Assembly (NCBI GenBank): GCA_031769625.1
Contig: JAUIMM010000135.1
Location: forward strand, 2,439,001 to 2,503,000
From: Taudactylus pleione
Lineage: Eukaryota; Chordata; Amphibia; Anura; Myobatrachidae
Length of the DNA: 64,000 nucleotides
Direction: 5' to 3'
This document shows, piece after piece, positions 1 to 9,227 of the stretch (positions within the stretch are counted from its first letter, which is position 1; every line of letters begins with the position of its first letter). The position numbers and the translations under genes were made by a program. The notes beneath the pieces were generated by a model. The model was given only the letters and a program-made list of their open reading frames with translations, was not told the origin of the DNA and searched no databases.

Positions 1-91
1 GGAGCTCCCTCCGTCGTGCGCATGCGCAGTGGGGGAACATCGACCCGCTTGCGAGCGTACTGCCGCTCACGAGCGGGTCTGAATGACCCCC
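1..91. repeat. Right end of a CATTCAGA-terminated MITE
   Basis: The stretch with GCATGCGCAGTGGG, the inverted GAGCGGGT pieces and the terminal GGGTCTGAATGACCCC matches the right ends of the MITEs at 61974-62470 and 62573-62835. The left part lies outside the window. It is non-coding. Confidence 0.6.
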
Positions 92-681
92 TATGACCGC
101 ATCCCATCGCGCAGACCTCTATTTATTAATAGGCCCCATAATCCAGCAATAAGACAGGTTTCTACTTCCAGTTTCACTCATGCAAACAAAATGTTTAATA
201 AATTCAATTCAATTTACTAATATGTGCTAAATAAATGAATTAAACCATTAAAAACTGTAATTTATTTGAAAATACTTTAGTTAAAGAGCAAAATCATCCT
301 GAATGGCGATAACAGAACAGGTGCTGCCATGATACTGTACTGTTTCCACATATAAAGGCATGCGGAAGCCATTGCAAAAGAATTGCTATTGCCAGCAGCA
401 ACACTTTCATTTATTGGGTGAAATGAAAACGCTATTTTTTACCTGCAATAAATATTTTTGCCCATTGATAAATCAGCCTAAGAGAATCATGGGCATGCAA
501 CATTTCCTGATGGAACCTATTTAATCTTTCTCTTTTAGCATTCACTAAATTGTGGCAATTCCCACCAGTTTTGTTGCACAATTATTTATGTCCTATTTGC
601 TGGTGTTGAACATGAACTTTGCACTTTGTGTTTTGCACACCACCCAAACTCAATAAACCAATGAGGTGGTTTCAACATTTA
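92..681. other. AT-rich sequence, nothing recognised
   Basis: I see no gene, tandem repeat or recognisable mobile element here. The stretch is AT-rich and looks like unique or very old sequence. Confidence 0.5.
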
Positions 682-792
682 CAGTACATGGTCAAAAGTA
701 TACAGACACCTCTTCTAATTCATGTGTGGCGTCCATTTCAGCCAAACCTCTTGTTAACAAGTGTATAAAATAAACAAATACAGCCCATTCCG

Positions 793-971
793 CAGGGGCA
801 TAACTAGGTATTTAGAGGCCCCATAGCAAAAAGTTTGTAAGTGCCCCTATGTATCAAACAATGGTGAAAAATGTATATAACACATGTAACTTTGACAAGG
901 AAGATGGGTCCCCCACAGCTCTGAGCCCCAAAGCAGCTGCACCCCTTGCACCTATGGTAGTTACACCCATG
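793..971. mobile_element. Non-autonomous hAT-like MITE nested in Tc1 remnant
   Basis: The ends are CAGGGGCATAACTA and the reverse complement of CATGGGTGTAACTA. The same terminal motif (CAGNGGYRTAACTA) is seen at 28690, 33418, 35673 and 42364. It interrupts the Tc1 remnant. The flanking 8 bp match only poorly, so the insertion is old. Confidence 0.6.
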
Positions 972-1066
972 GCTTTCCTGTTTCAGACAATGGCGCCACA
1001 AAGAAAGTGAGCGCCATAAAAACATGATTTGTCAAGTATGATGGGGAAGAACTATACTGACCTGCA

Positions 1067-1210
1067 CAGAGCCCAGACCTCAACACCATCAAACACCTTT
1101 GGAATGAACTGGAATGCCAGCTGCAAGCCAGGCCTTATTGTCCAATGCCACTGCCCAACCCCACCAATGCTCTTGTGGCTGAATGGCTGCTAATACCCGC
1201 AGTCCTGTTC
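1067..1210 (+). pseudogene. Tc1 transposase C-terminal fragment
   Basis: In one frame the DNA reads QSPDLNTIKHLWNELE, followed by a short tail and a TAA. This is the DDE block around the third catalytic residue of Tc1 transposases, normally SPDLNPIEHLWNELE. The catalytic Glu is replaced by Lys (IKHLW), and everything upstream, including both Asp residues, is missing. It cannot encode an active enzyme. Confidence 0.8.
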
Positions 1211-1367
1211 TAAATTCTAGTGGAAAACCCTTCCCAGAAGACTGGACGTTGTGATAGAAGTAAGGGGGGGACCAACTACTTATTAATGCCAAGGGTTTTA
1301 AGATGAGATGTACAACAAGCACGTTTGTGTGATGATCTAGTATCTACATACTTTTGGTCATGTAATG

Positions 1368-1734
1368 TATATGGTGAATGATGTGGTTTTAATAATATAT
1401 TAAATATCTGTCAGACATTGTTATGCTCTGTAAACAAATGATAGTTCCATACGTTTTAGCCATACTTCCTTCAACTCATTTATAATCTAATTTGCTGGTC
1501 ACCCACTTATGTCTTCATCTCCAAATGTATGCCCTCACCAATACCATCCCAATTGTATAATATAAGTAAATGACTCCTTACTAGAAGTAAAAGAAGTTTT
1601 TTTTTTTTACAGGTATACATTGATACAACAGTGATACAGAATTTTACATGGACTGGCAGATTAGACAGCAGAAATTAACCTGTAAGTCCATACAGTCTGC
1701 CTCTCGCCAGTCGCTATGACCTGCTTGCTACTCT
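1368..1734. other. Unique-looking AT-rich sequence
   Basis: Nothing recognised apart from a short poly-T tract near 1598-1608. Confidence 0.5.
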
Positions 1735-1740
1735 AAGGCT

Positions 1741-1995
1741 GGGTACACACTTAAACAATATCGGCCTCTGAGAAAATCGGAACGACAAATTGAGCATATT
1801 GTGCACGCCCGATTTGCTGTCACGTGCAATATCTTCTTGATGGCCGTGCCGCAAGTCAATCAGAAGATATTGTGTACGATGCCATGCTGCCGAATGCACA
1901 ACGGCATCCTACATTGTGCCATTGCTCCTTGCATTGTGCAAGTGTGTATGCACTTTATGATCCTGGCCCCGTCGTCCGATGCACAATGTAGGATG
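1741..1995. repeat. GGTACACAC-type MITE, right end lost
   Basis: It starts after TA with AGGCTGGGTACACAC, the terminal motif shared by about a dozen MITEs in this window. The interior contains GGCATCCTACATTGTG and its inverse, giving a foldback core. No matching right terminus is visible. Confidence 0.6.
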
Positions 1996-2301
1996 CCTGT
2001 CACTCTCTGGCTAAGATGATTCTCCGCCACGAGATTGGAAGACGTGGACCCAGGTTGAGGAGGGAACAGGAGGCAAGGGCCTAGATCAGTGTCTTCCTCA
2101 TCCACCAGTACCAGATGTTGGTGAGACCTGACCAAAGGCGTTCACCAGTGACCCCTCCAAGCAGGATTTGGGCTTAAGCTGCACCCAGTAGGCAGGTCGC
2201 GGCCCTTTGGTCAGGTATCCGGCACAAGTGGGAAAAAATGGAAGAACACTATCACAGGGAAAGCGCAGGAGAAAGATATTGGAGGATTGTACTGAGGTGG
2301 T

Positions 2302-2700
2302 GTATTGAGTACACACTTAGTGGTTTCAGTCGCAATGTTGGCACAGGAGATGGTACTTTGATAACGTACTGAGTACACACTCGATGGCTTCAGACGCAGA
2401 GCTGTTGCTGGAGAATAATATTAGGAGATGGTACTTGGATAATGTACTAAGTACACACACTGTGACGTCAGACGTAGAACTGGTCAGGAGATAGGTATAA
2501 TGAGTGGGTACTTGGATGATGTACTAAGTACACGCACTGTGGCTTTAGATGCAGCACTGACACAGGAGAATGGTATCATGAGATGGTACTTGAATGATGA
2601 ACTAAGTACACACACTGAGGATTCAGCTGTGGAGCTAGCATAGAAGATGACTCTTAATAGATTTAACTCAGAAGACGTTCTGAGTACACACACCGTGGAA
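2302..2700. repeat. 78-bp tandem minisatellite, about 5 copies
   Basis: Diverged units start at 2302, 2366, 2444, 2521, 2599 and 2677, each with a core like GTACTAAGTACACACACTGT followed by GGCTTCAGACGCAG. The spacing is 64, then 78, 77, 78 and 78 bp. The first unit is shortened. No conserved ORF runs through the array. The 300 bp before it (1996-2301) holds nothing I recognise. Confidence 0.8.
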
Positions 2701-2810
2701 ACACTAGGAACAAGTCCCTAGAAGGAACGGAGCTTGGAACCTGGAACGCTGCACCTATTTTTCAGAGTACTGGTGTACTGCATGTAACTATTAATAGTTT
2801 CTTGGGATGA

Positions 2811-3085
2811 AATTATTATCCCGGCTGTTGGGATGCCGGTGCTCAGATTGCCATCGCCGGAATCCCAACACCAGTCAGAATCCCGTCTGCCGGAATCCCA
2901 ACAGCTGGCATCACGACGGTAAGTATTGGGGTTGGGGGAGGGTTAGGGTTAGGGGTAGGCACTAGGGGGAGAGTTAGCGGTAGGAGAAGGGTAGTATACT
3001 TACCGCCTTCTGTTGGGATTGTGACCCAGTCTAAATGCAGGCATTGGGATTCTAGCCACCGGCATCCCGTACCCAACCCAGTTTC
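2811..3085. mobile_element. TTAGGG-bearing MITE (GGATGCCGG family)
   Basis: The ends contain GGGATGCCGG and CCGGCATCCC, and the interior has GGGTTAGGGTTAGGGG. The same layout recurs at 14809, 15624, 30005, 37143, 53384 and 63399. Target duplications at better copies are 8 bp, which suggests a hAT-like origin. Confidence 0.65.
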
Positions 3086-3818
3086 TTAAGTGAAGACCTG
3101 AAGTATTTTGGTGTAAAACTGAAACCTACACTGAGCAACATGCTCTATCAGAAACAAAGGAAAAGGATCAAATTAGCATTGAAATCAAATTAAGTGATCA
3201 AGCTACCAATAAAAAAGAGAGTAGTAGCACCTCTCCTTTTAGTTAAGAGATCCAATCTGGCCACATATCTGTCCTACGATGTTGAGCGGCATCACTGCCC
3301 AAGCCAGGTATGTGGATAGAAGAAGCAGAAGTGGATTAAAGATGATGAAGAAATTAGCCCTGAACATTGTTGAACAAAATCCCTATCCTATTATTTTGAA
3401 CAAAATAATAGGATATATCTCACAAAAACACATACGGTCCATGATAAGCTCGCAGACCTATGTGTTTTCGCCTATTTTGGGGTGAAAAACAGCATTTATC
3501 ATGGATTATTTTTTGGGACACATCAGGTTCCGAAAAATATCCACGCTAAGAGCCGGCATCGGACGAAACTTTGGGGCTATTAGCATAGCTCCCCCCACGA
3601 TCAATTAGGAGCGCTAATTTAGCGCTGCTAATTGGATACCCCCCCAGTCTCTTAACAAGCTCCAAAACCTGAAATACAATTGGATTTATAAACCCAAGTC
3701 CAACTCTTAAGGCAAAGTTCAAAGATTAGTTCCAATGGAATATTTGAAAAAAATATGTTGATTATTATGCCACTTTTGGTCCAGTTGCTAAGCAAAGTAC
3801 ACTCCTGATGGCGATGCT
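3086..3818. other. No gene; short perfect palindrome at 3385-3414
   Basis: The only clear structure is a 30-bp palindrome (ATCCTATTATTTTG, AA, then the reverse complement). The rest is unremarkable. Confidence 0.5.
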
Positions 3819-3820
3819 TA

Positions 3821-4141
3821 AGCTGGCCACACACTAGACCAACTTGCATCCAACCATCCAACTAGTTGATTGGTTGGAATGAAAATCTGGTAACGTATGA
3901 AAGCAAATGACAATCAGCAATTTGCTCCCAAACGCCGGAAAATGGATAAAAACTGTTGTTTGAACAAATAGTTTAGATCAAACAATTAACAAACTTGTCT
4001 GACGACCATTTTCATCTGTTTTCTGGCATTTAGGAGCAAATTGCTGATCATCATTTACTCCCATTCCTTACCAGATTTTCATTCCAACCAATCAACAAGT
4101 TGGCTGGTTGAATGTAAGTTGGTCTAGTGTGTGGCCAGCTT
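3821..4141. mobile_element. Foldback MITE ending AGCTGGCCACACACTAG
   Basis: Both ends read AGCTGGCCACACACTAGACC in inverted orientation and abut TA (3819-3820 and 4142-4143). The two halves are nearly complementary over much of their length, so the element can fold into one long hairpin. It is non-coding. Confidence 0.8.
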
Positions 4142-4244
4142 TACTCTAAGGAGGATGCAAGGGAGACAGCATGACATCAAAACATGCTTCCGCACTAGTG
4201 ATATCTTGACAAAGCCACTACCAAGTCTTGGGGGCGTATCTATA

Positions 4245-4318
4245 ATGGGTGCAGGGTGTGCGGTGCACACGGGCCCCTGGGTCCAGAGGGGGGTCGACAC
4301 CGCACACCCTGCACCCAT
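4245..4318. repeat. Perfect 21-bp inverted repeat
   Basis: The arms at 4245-4265 and 4298-4318 (ATGGGTGCAGGGTGTGCGGT and its complement) are exact, with a 32-bp GC-rich loop. This is probably the core of a small foldback element whose outer TIR is GGGGCGTATCTATA. Confidence 0.75.
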
Positions 4319-4330
4319 ATTTTTTAATAC

Positions 4331-5487
4331 TCACCTCCCCAAAGTCCCATGTCGGCTGTCACAGCCCTGCATAAAACGCCTGGAAAATGGCCGCCGCAGC
4401 CATTTTTCCGGAGTTTTGTGCATGCGCAGTTGGGAAATCAACAGGAAAATGGCGTCCGCACCATTTTCCCGGTGACCTGCACATGCATTTATTATATCCT
4501 GCACTATAAATGCGGTGTGGAAAATATATTACCATCTAAATTCACAAAGTGCAAACTTAATATTTAGAAGCAAATTTAGCAACAATCTGCTGCACACCCA
4601 TCGGCATGTGCATGCGTCATTAGGGGCAGACGGAGAAGGATACTCTGGATACCTCTCCAAAAACAATCAGAGTTAAAGTAGCCCATAGGGCCGGAGCCAA
4701 GCTCGGAGTTCTTTGCTTTAATGTGTTTGGTAAATCCGACATTTTAGCAGCCACCATAGAAATTTATGGGGGCTGATATCTTCATAGCATACTTGCTGAC
4801 ATTCAGCTCCCTCCTTCCGGAAGGGAGCTGAATGCCTGCATACAGCGGGGGGGCGTGGCCGGGCAATGGGTCCATATTGGGGGCAGGGCCATGGGCGGGG
4901 TCACACGATCGCATCATTGTGGCCCCGCCCCCTCCTCACAATGCCAAAAATAAAGGCATTGTGAAGCAGGGGGCGGAGCCACGATGACGCGATTCAGCGC
5001 AAATCGCATCATTGGGCCCCCCCGCTGCAGGGGTTTCTAGTAGGTAGTCGGGGGGGGCAGGCGGCAGCCGGGAGGCTTGCCTGCCTTTCCAGGGGGGTCG
5101 GGAGCGGCACCTGATATTCGGAAGGGTAGGCAAACCTGCTTCATAGATGCTGCGTTTCCTCCATGTTTCAGTCAGGAGATCCTTAATATTTGCATGTAAC
5201 CCCTGAAAATGGGTGTTTCAGGAGATATCCCAATATTATTCTTTATAAATATGCCCTTAAGCGTGAAGAACTCAATATTGAGAGAGATACATATCTATGT
5301 ATAAACAGTGGTAAACGTTAGAACAATGTCTATTCATGTGCTTTTTGTGGTAATTACTGTTCTGTATGAGTTATATTGTTAATAAGAGAAAAAAGATAAA
5401 AGATAGGAAACTAGAAAAACTGACAGTAAACTGTGATGTGTTTTGCTATAGTGTAAGAAGCAGCTACTAAGGTTTGTTCTTTAATGA
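4331..5487. other. No gene; small palindrome at 4801-4833
   Basis: ATTCAGCTCCCT and its complement flank a 9-bp centre at 4801-4833. GC-rich repeats follow to about 5110, and the rest is AT-rich with nothing recognised. Confidence 0.45.
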
Positions 5488-5500
5488 AGACAATTAAAAC

Positions 5501-5810
5501 ATGCATGGAAAATGTCCCGAATTATCTGATGCTAACAGAACCAACACAGAGATTATCATACAGGATACACTTGGGCAACTACCAGCTGAAAACAGCAGTG
5601 TTGCCAAAAGAGGCCTATCAGAAAGTCGTCATACCTTGTCACAAATGGGGTATGGCAGCCAAACACCGTACCAGGTTCCATTACTAACATCAAAAGGGAA
5701 GTTGGGTTTGCAGTGGGCTAAGGAACACAGACACCAGATACAGGACTAGAAAAACATCACATGGTCTGATAAATCCCATTTCCTGCTGTCTGCATCGGAA
5801 CATAGAGATC
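5501..5810 (+). pseudogene. Tc1 transposase middle fragment
   Basis: One frame reads through TSKGKLGLQWAKEH and, after a TAG at 5747, continues with NITWSDKSHFLL. These are the region before, and the block around, the first catalytic Asp of Tc1 transposases (WSDES/WSDKS). The Asp codon is at 5768-5770. There is no N-terminal helix-turn-helix and no C-terminal DDE block, and no inverted repeats were found around it. It is a relic without function, and its family is closer to the 682-1367 relic than to the intact-looking copy at 18.5 kb. Confidence 0.7.
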
Positions 5811-5886
5811 ATTTCATATTCAGTTCTACTCTCAATTTTTTTTTCTAGCTTTTCAGTATTTGCAGGATTGTGTTTAATATGTACAG

Positions 5887-5889
<3 letters not shown>

Positions 5890-5931
<42 letters not shown>

Positions 5932-5946
5932 TATATATATATATAT
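5890..5946. repeat. (TA)n tract at hAT-1 left border
   Basis: An alternating TA tract directly precedes the left terminus of hAT-1. A matching tract follows the right terminus. Confidence 0.9.
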
Positions 5947-5954
5947 TAGGGGTG

Positions 5955-6090
5955 AGCGGGTTCGGATTTCTGAAATCCGAACCCCCCCGAGCCCCCCCGA
6001 TCCGAGTCCGATCCGAGTCAGGCTCGACTTTTCCCGCCTGACTCGGATCTGAAATCGAGGAAAAACGTCATCTTCCCGCCTTCCGAGTCT
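5955..6090. repeat. 5' subterminal repeats of hAT-1
   Basis: Short ATCCGA/TCGGAT motifs recur in both orientations, including an inner foldback (CGGATTTCTGAAATCCG). Clusters of short subterminal motifs are known transposase-binding regions in hAT elements. Binding here is inferred. Confidence 0.6.
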
Positions 6091-6106
6091 CGCGGGTTTT
6101 GGATCC

Positions 6107-6139
6107 TATATAAGGTACACACGTCGGCGCCATTTTCTC
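6107..6139 (+). promoter_or_regulatory. hAT-1 core promoter
   Basis: A TATATAAG box (6107-6114) is followed by GTCGGCGCCATTTTCTC (6123-6139). hAT-2 has the same box after its own TATA-like AATAAAAA (45647), in an otherwise diverged leader. GCCATTTT resembles a YY1 site, known near start sites of some promoters. Transcription probably starts near 6135. Confidence 0.6.
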
Positions 6140-6460
6140 ACTCGGCTGTGGACAGTGAAGAGGGAGGGTGGGAGTTAGGGCTGTGTAGTGTAGTGTAGTG
6201 TAGTGCTGCTGTTGTCCACTACTTCAAAGTCCATAGGGGCTGGCTGTGTTGTGCTGTGCTGCTGTTGTTAATAGGGGCTGTGTCCACTACTTCAAAGTCC
6301 ATAGGGGCTGGCTGGACTGTGTTGTGCAGTCAGTTCTCCATAGGGGCTGTGTCCACTCCAAAGTCCTGTGCAGTGTCCCAGTCCTAAAGGAGTGCTGTAG
6401 TGTTGTCCAGGGGGTGCTCTGTCCATCAGGGGTGCTCCCCCCAAGTGCTAAAAAAATAAT

Positions 6461-9180
6461 ATATTTTCTGTGTTTGTGAATTGTGTGCGCAGTAGCCGCA
6501 CGTGCATCAACAAAGTAGTGCCAAGCGTGCGCCTGTGTCATAAGTAAAGGGCCGGCTGGCTTGACCGTTAAGGGTGCTGTAACCCCCGAAAGTACACTCC
6601 AGTCCAAACCAAAAAAAAAATTATTTTCTGTGTTTGTGAATTGTGTGCGCAGTAGCCGCACGTGCATCAACAAAGTAGTGCCAAGCGTGCGCCTGTGTCA
6701 TAAGTAAAGGGCCGGCTGGCTTGACCGTTAAGGGTGCTGTAACCCCCGAAAGTACACTCCAGTCCAAACCAAAAAAAAAATTATTTTCTGTGTTTGTGAA
6801 TTGTGTGCGCAGTAGCCGCACGTGCATCAACAAAGTAGTGCCAAGCGTGCGCCTGTGTCATAAGTAAAGGGCCGGCTGGCTTGACCGTTAAGGGTGCTGT
6901 AACCCCCGAAAGTACACTCCAGTCCAAACCAAAAAAAATATTATTTTCTGTGTTTGTGAATTGTGTGCGCAGTAGTCGCACGTGCATCAACAAAGTAGTG
7001 CCAAGCGTGCGCCTGTGTCATAAGTAAAGGGCCGGCTGGCTTGACCGTTAAGGGTGCTGTAACCCCCGAAAGTACACTCCAGTCCAAACCAAAAAAAAAA
7101 TTATTTTCTGTGTTTGTGAATTGTGTGCGCAGTAGCCGCACGTGCATCAACAAAGTAGTGCCAAGCGTGCGCCTGTGTCATAAGTAAAGGGCCGGCTGGC
7201 TTGACCGTTAAGGGTGCTGTAACCCCCGAAAGTACACTCCAGTCCAAACCAAAAAAAATATTATTTTCTGTGTTTGTGAATTGTGTGCGCAGTAGTCGCA
7301 CGTGCATCAACAAAGTAGTGCCAAGCGTGCGCCTGTGTCATAAGTAAAGGGCCGGCTGGCTTGACCGTTAAAGGGTGCTGTAACCCCCAAGTACACTCCA
7401 GTCCAAACCAAAAAAAAAATTATTTTCTGTGTTTGTGAATTGTGTGCGCAGTAGCCGCACGTGCATCAACAAAGTAGTGCCAAGCGTGCGCCTGTGTCAT
7501 AAGTAAAGGGCCGGCTGGCTTGACCGTTAAAGGGTGCTGTAACCCCCGAAAGTACACTCCAGTCCAAACCAAAAAAAAAATTATTTTCTGTGTTTGTGAA
7601 TTGTGTGCGCAGTAGCCGCACGTGCATCAACAAAGTAGTGCCAAGCGTGCGCCTGTGTCATAAGTAAAGGGCCGGCTGGCTTGACCGTTAAAGGGTGCTG
7701 TAACCCCCAAAGTACACTCCAGTCCAAACCAAAAAAAAATTATTTTCTGTGTTTGTGAATTGTGTGCGCAGTAGCCGCACGTGCATCAACAAAGTAGTGC
7801 CAAGCGTGCGCCTGTGTCATAAGTAAAGGGCCGGCTGGCTTGACCGTTAAGGGTGCTGTAACCCCCGAAAGTACACTCCAGTCCAAACCAAAAAAAAAAT
7901 TATTTTCTGTGTTTGTGAATTGTGTGCGCAGTAGCCGCACGTGCATCAACAAAGTAGTGCCAAGCGTGCGCCTGTGTCATAAGTAAAGGGCCGGCTGGCT
8001 TGACCGTTAAGGGTGCTGTAACCCCCGAAAGTACACTCCAGTCCAAACCAAAAAAAATATTATTTTCTGTGTTTGTGAATTGTGTGCGCAGTAGTCGCAC
8101 GTGCATCAACAAAGTAGTGCCAAGCGTGCGCCTGTGTCATAAGTAAAGGGCCGGCTGGCTTGACCGTTAAGGGTGCTGTAACCCCCGAAAGTACACTCCA
8201 GTCCAAACCAAAAAAAAAATTATTTTCTGTGTTTGTGAATTGTGTGCGCAGTAGCCGCACGTGCATCAACAAAGTAGTGCCAAGCGTGCGCCTGTGTCAT
8301 AAGTAAAGGGCCGGCTGGCTTGACCGTTAAGGGTGCTGTAACCCCCGAAAGTACACTCCAGTCCAAACCAAAAAAAATATTATTTTCTGTGTTTGTGAAT
8401 TGTGTGCGCAGTAGTCGCACGTGCATCAACAAAGTAGTGCCAAGCGTGCGCCTGTGTCATAAGTAAAGGGCCGGCTGGCTTGACCGTTAAAGGGTGCTGT
8501 AACCCCCAAGTACACTCCAGTCCAAACCAAAAAAAAAATTATTTTCTGTGTTTGTGAATTGTGTGCGCAGTAGCCGCACGTGCATCAACAAAGTAGTGCC
8601 AAGCGTGCGCCTGTGTCATAAGTAAAGGGCCGGCTGGCTTGACCGTTAAGGGTGCTGTAACCCCCGAAAGTACACTCCAGTCCAAACCAAAAAAAAAATT
8701 ATTTTCTGTGTTTGTGAATTGTGTGCGCAGTAGCCGCACGTGCATCAACAAAGTAGTGCCAAGCGTGCGCCTGTGTCATAAGTAAAGGGCCGGCTGGCTT
8801 GACCGTTAAGGGTGCTGTAACCCCCGAAAGTACACTCCAGTCCAAACCAAAAAAAAAATTATTTTCTGTGTTTGTGAATTGTGTGCGCAGTAGCCGCACG
8901 TGCATCAACAAAGTAGTGCCAAGCGTGCGCCTGTGTCATAAGTAAAGGGCCGGCTGGCTTGACCGTTAAGGGTGCTGTAACCCCCGAAAGTACACTCCAG
9001 TCCAAACCAAAAAAAAAATTATTTTCTGTGTTTGTGAATTGTGTGCGCAGTAGCCGCACGTGCATCAACAAAGTAGTGCCAAGAGTGCGCCTGTGTCATA
9101 AGTAAAGGGCCGGCTGGCTTGACCGTTAAAGGGTGCTGTAACCCACAAAGTACACTCCAGTCCGAACCAAAAAAAAATTT
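6461..9180. repeat. 160-bp tandem array in hAT-1 leader, 17 units
   Basis: Units begin with TTATTTTCTGTGTTTGTG at 6461 (first, variant), 6621, 6781, 6941, 7101, 7261, 7420, 7581, 7740, 7900, 8060, 8220, 8380, 8539, 8699, 8859 and 9019, plus a partial one at 9179. They are nearly identical. Linked variants (AAATA junction with AGTAGTCGCA) mark units 6941, 7261, 8060 and 8380, so a four-unit block was duplicated about 1119 bp further on. Each unit holds a CACGTG E-box. The sense strand contains no ATG. The minus-strand 70-aa frames here are artefacts of the repeat. Confidence 0.95.
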
Positions 9181-9227
9181 ATTTTCTGTGTTTAGCCGCA
9201 CGTATATATCAAATCGATATAACATAA

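Larger units (their letters stand above)
682..1367 (+). mobile_element. Degenerate Tc1-like element
   Basis: The left end reads CAGTACATGGTCAAAAGTAT and the right end is its diverged reverse complement (ACTTTTGGTCATGTAATG), next to TA. This is the usual Tc1 terminal organisation. At about 690 bp the element is internally deleted, and only the 3' end of a transposase gene remains (separate entry). A hAT-like MITE is nested at 793-971. The element is dead. Confidence 0.75.
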
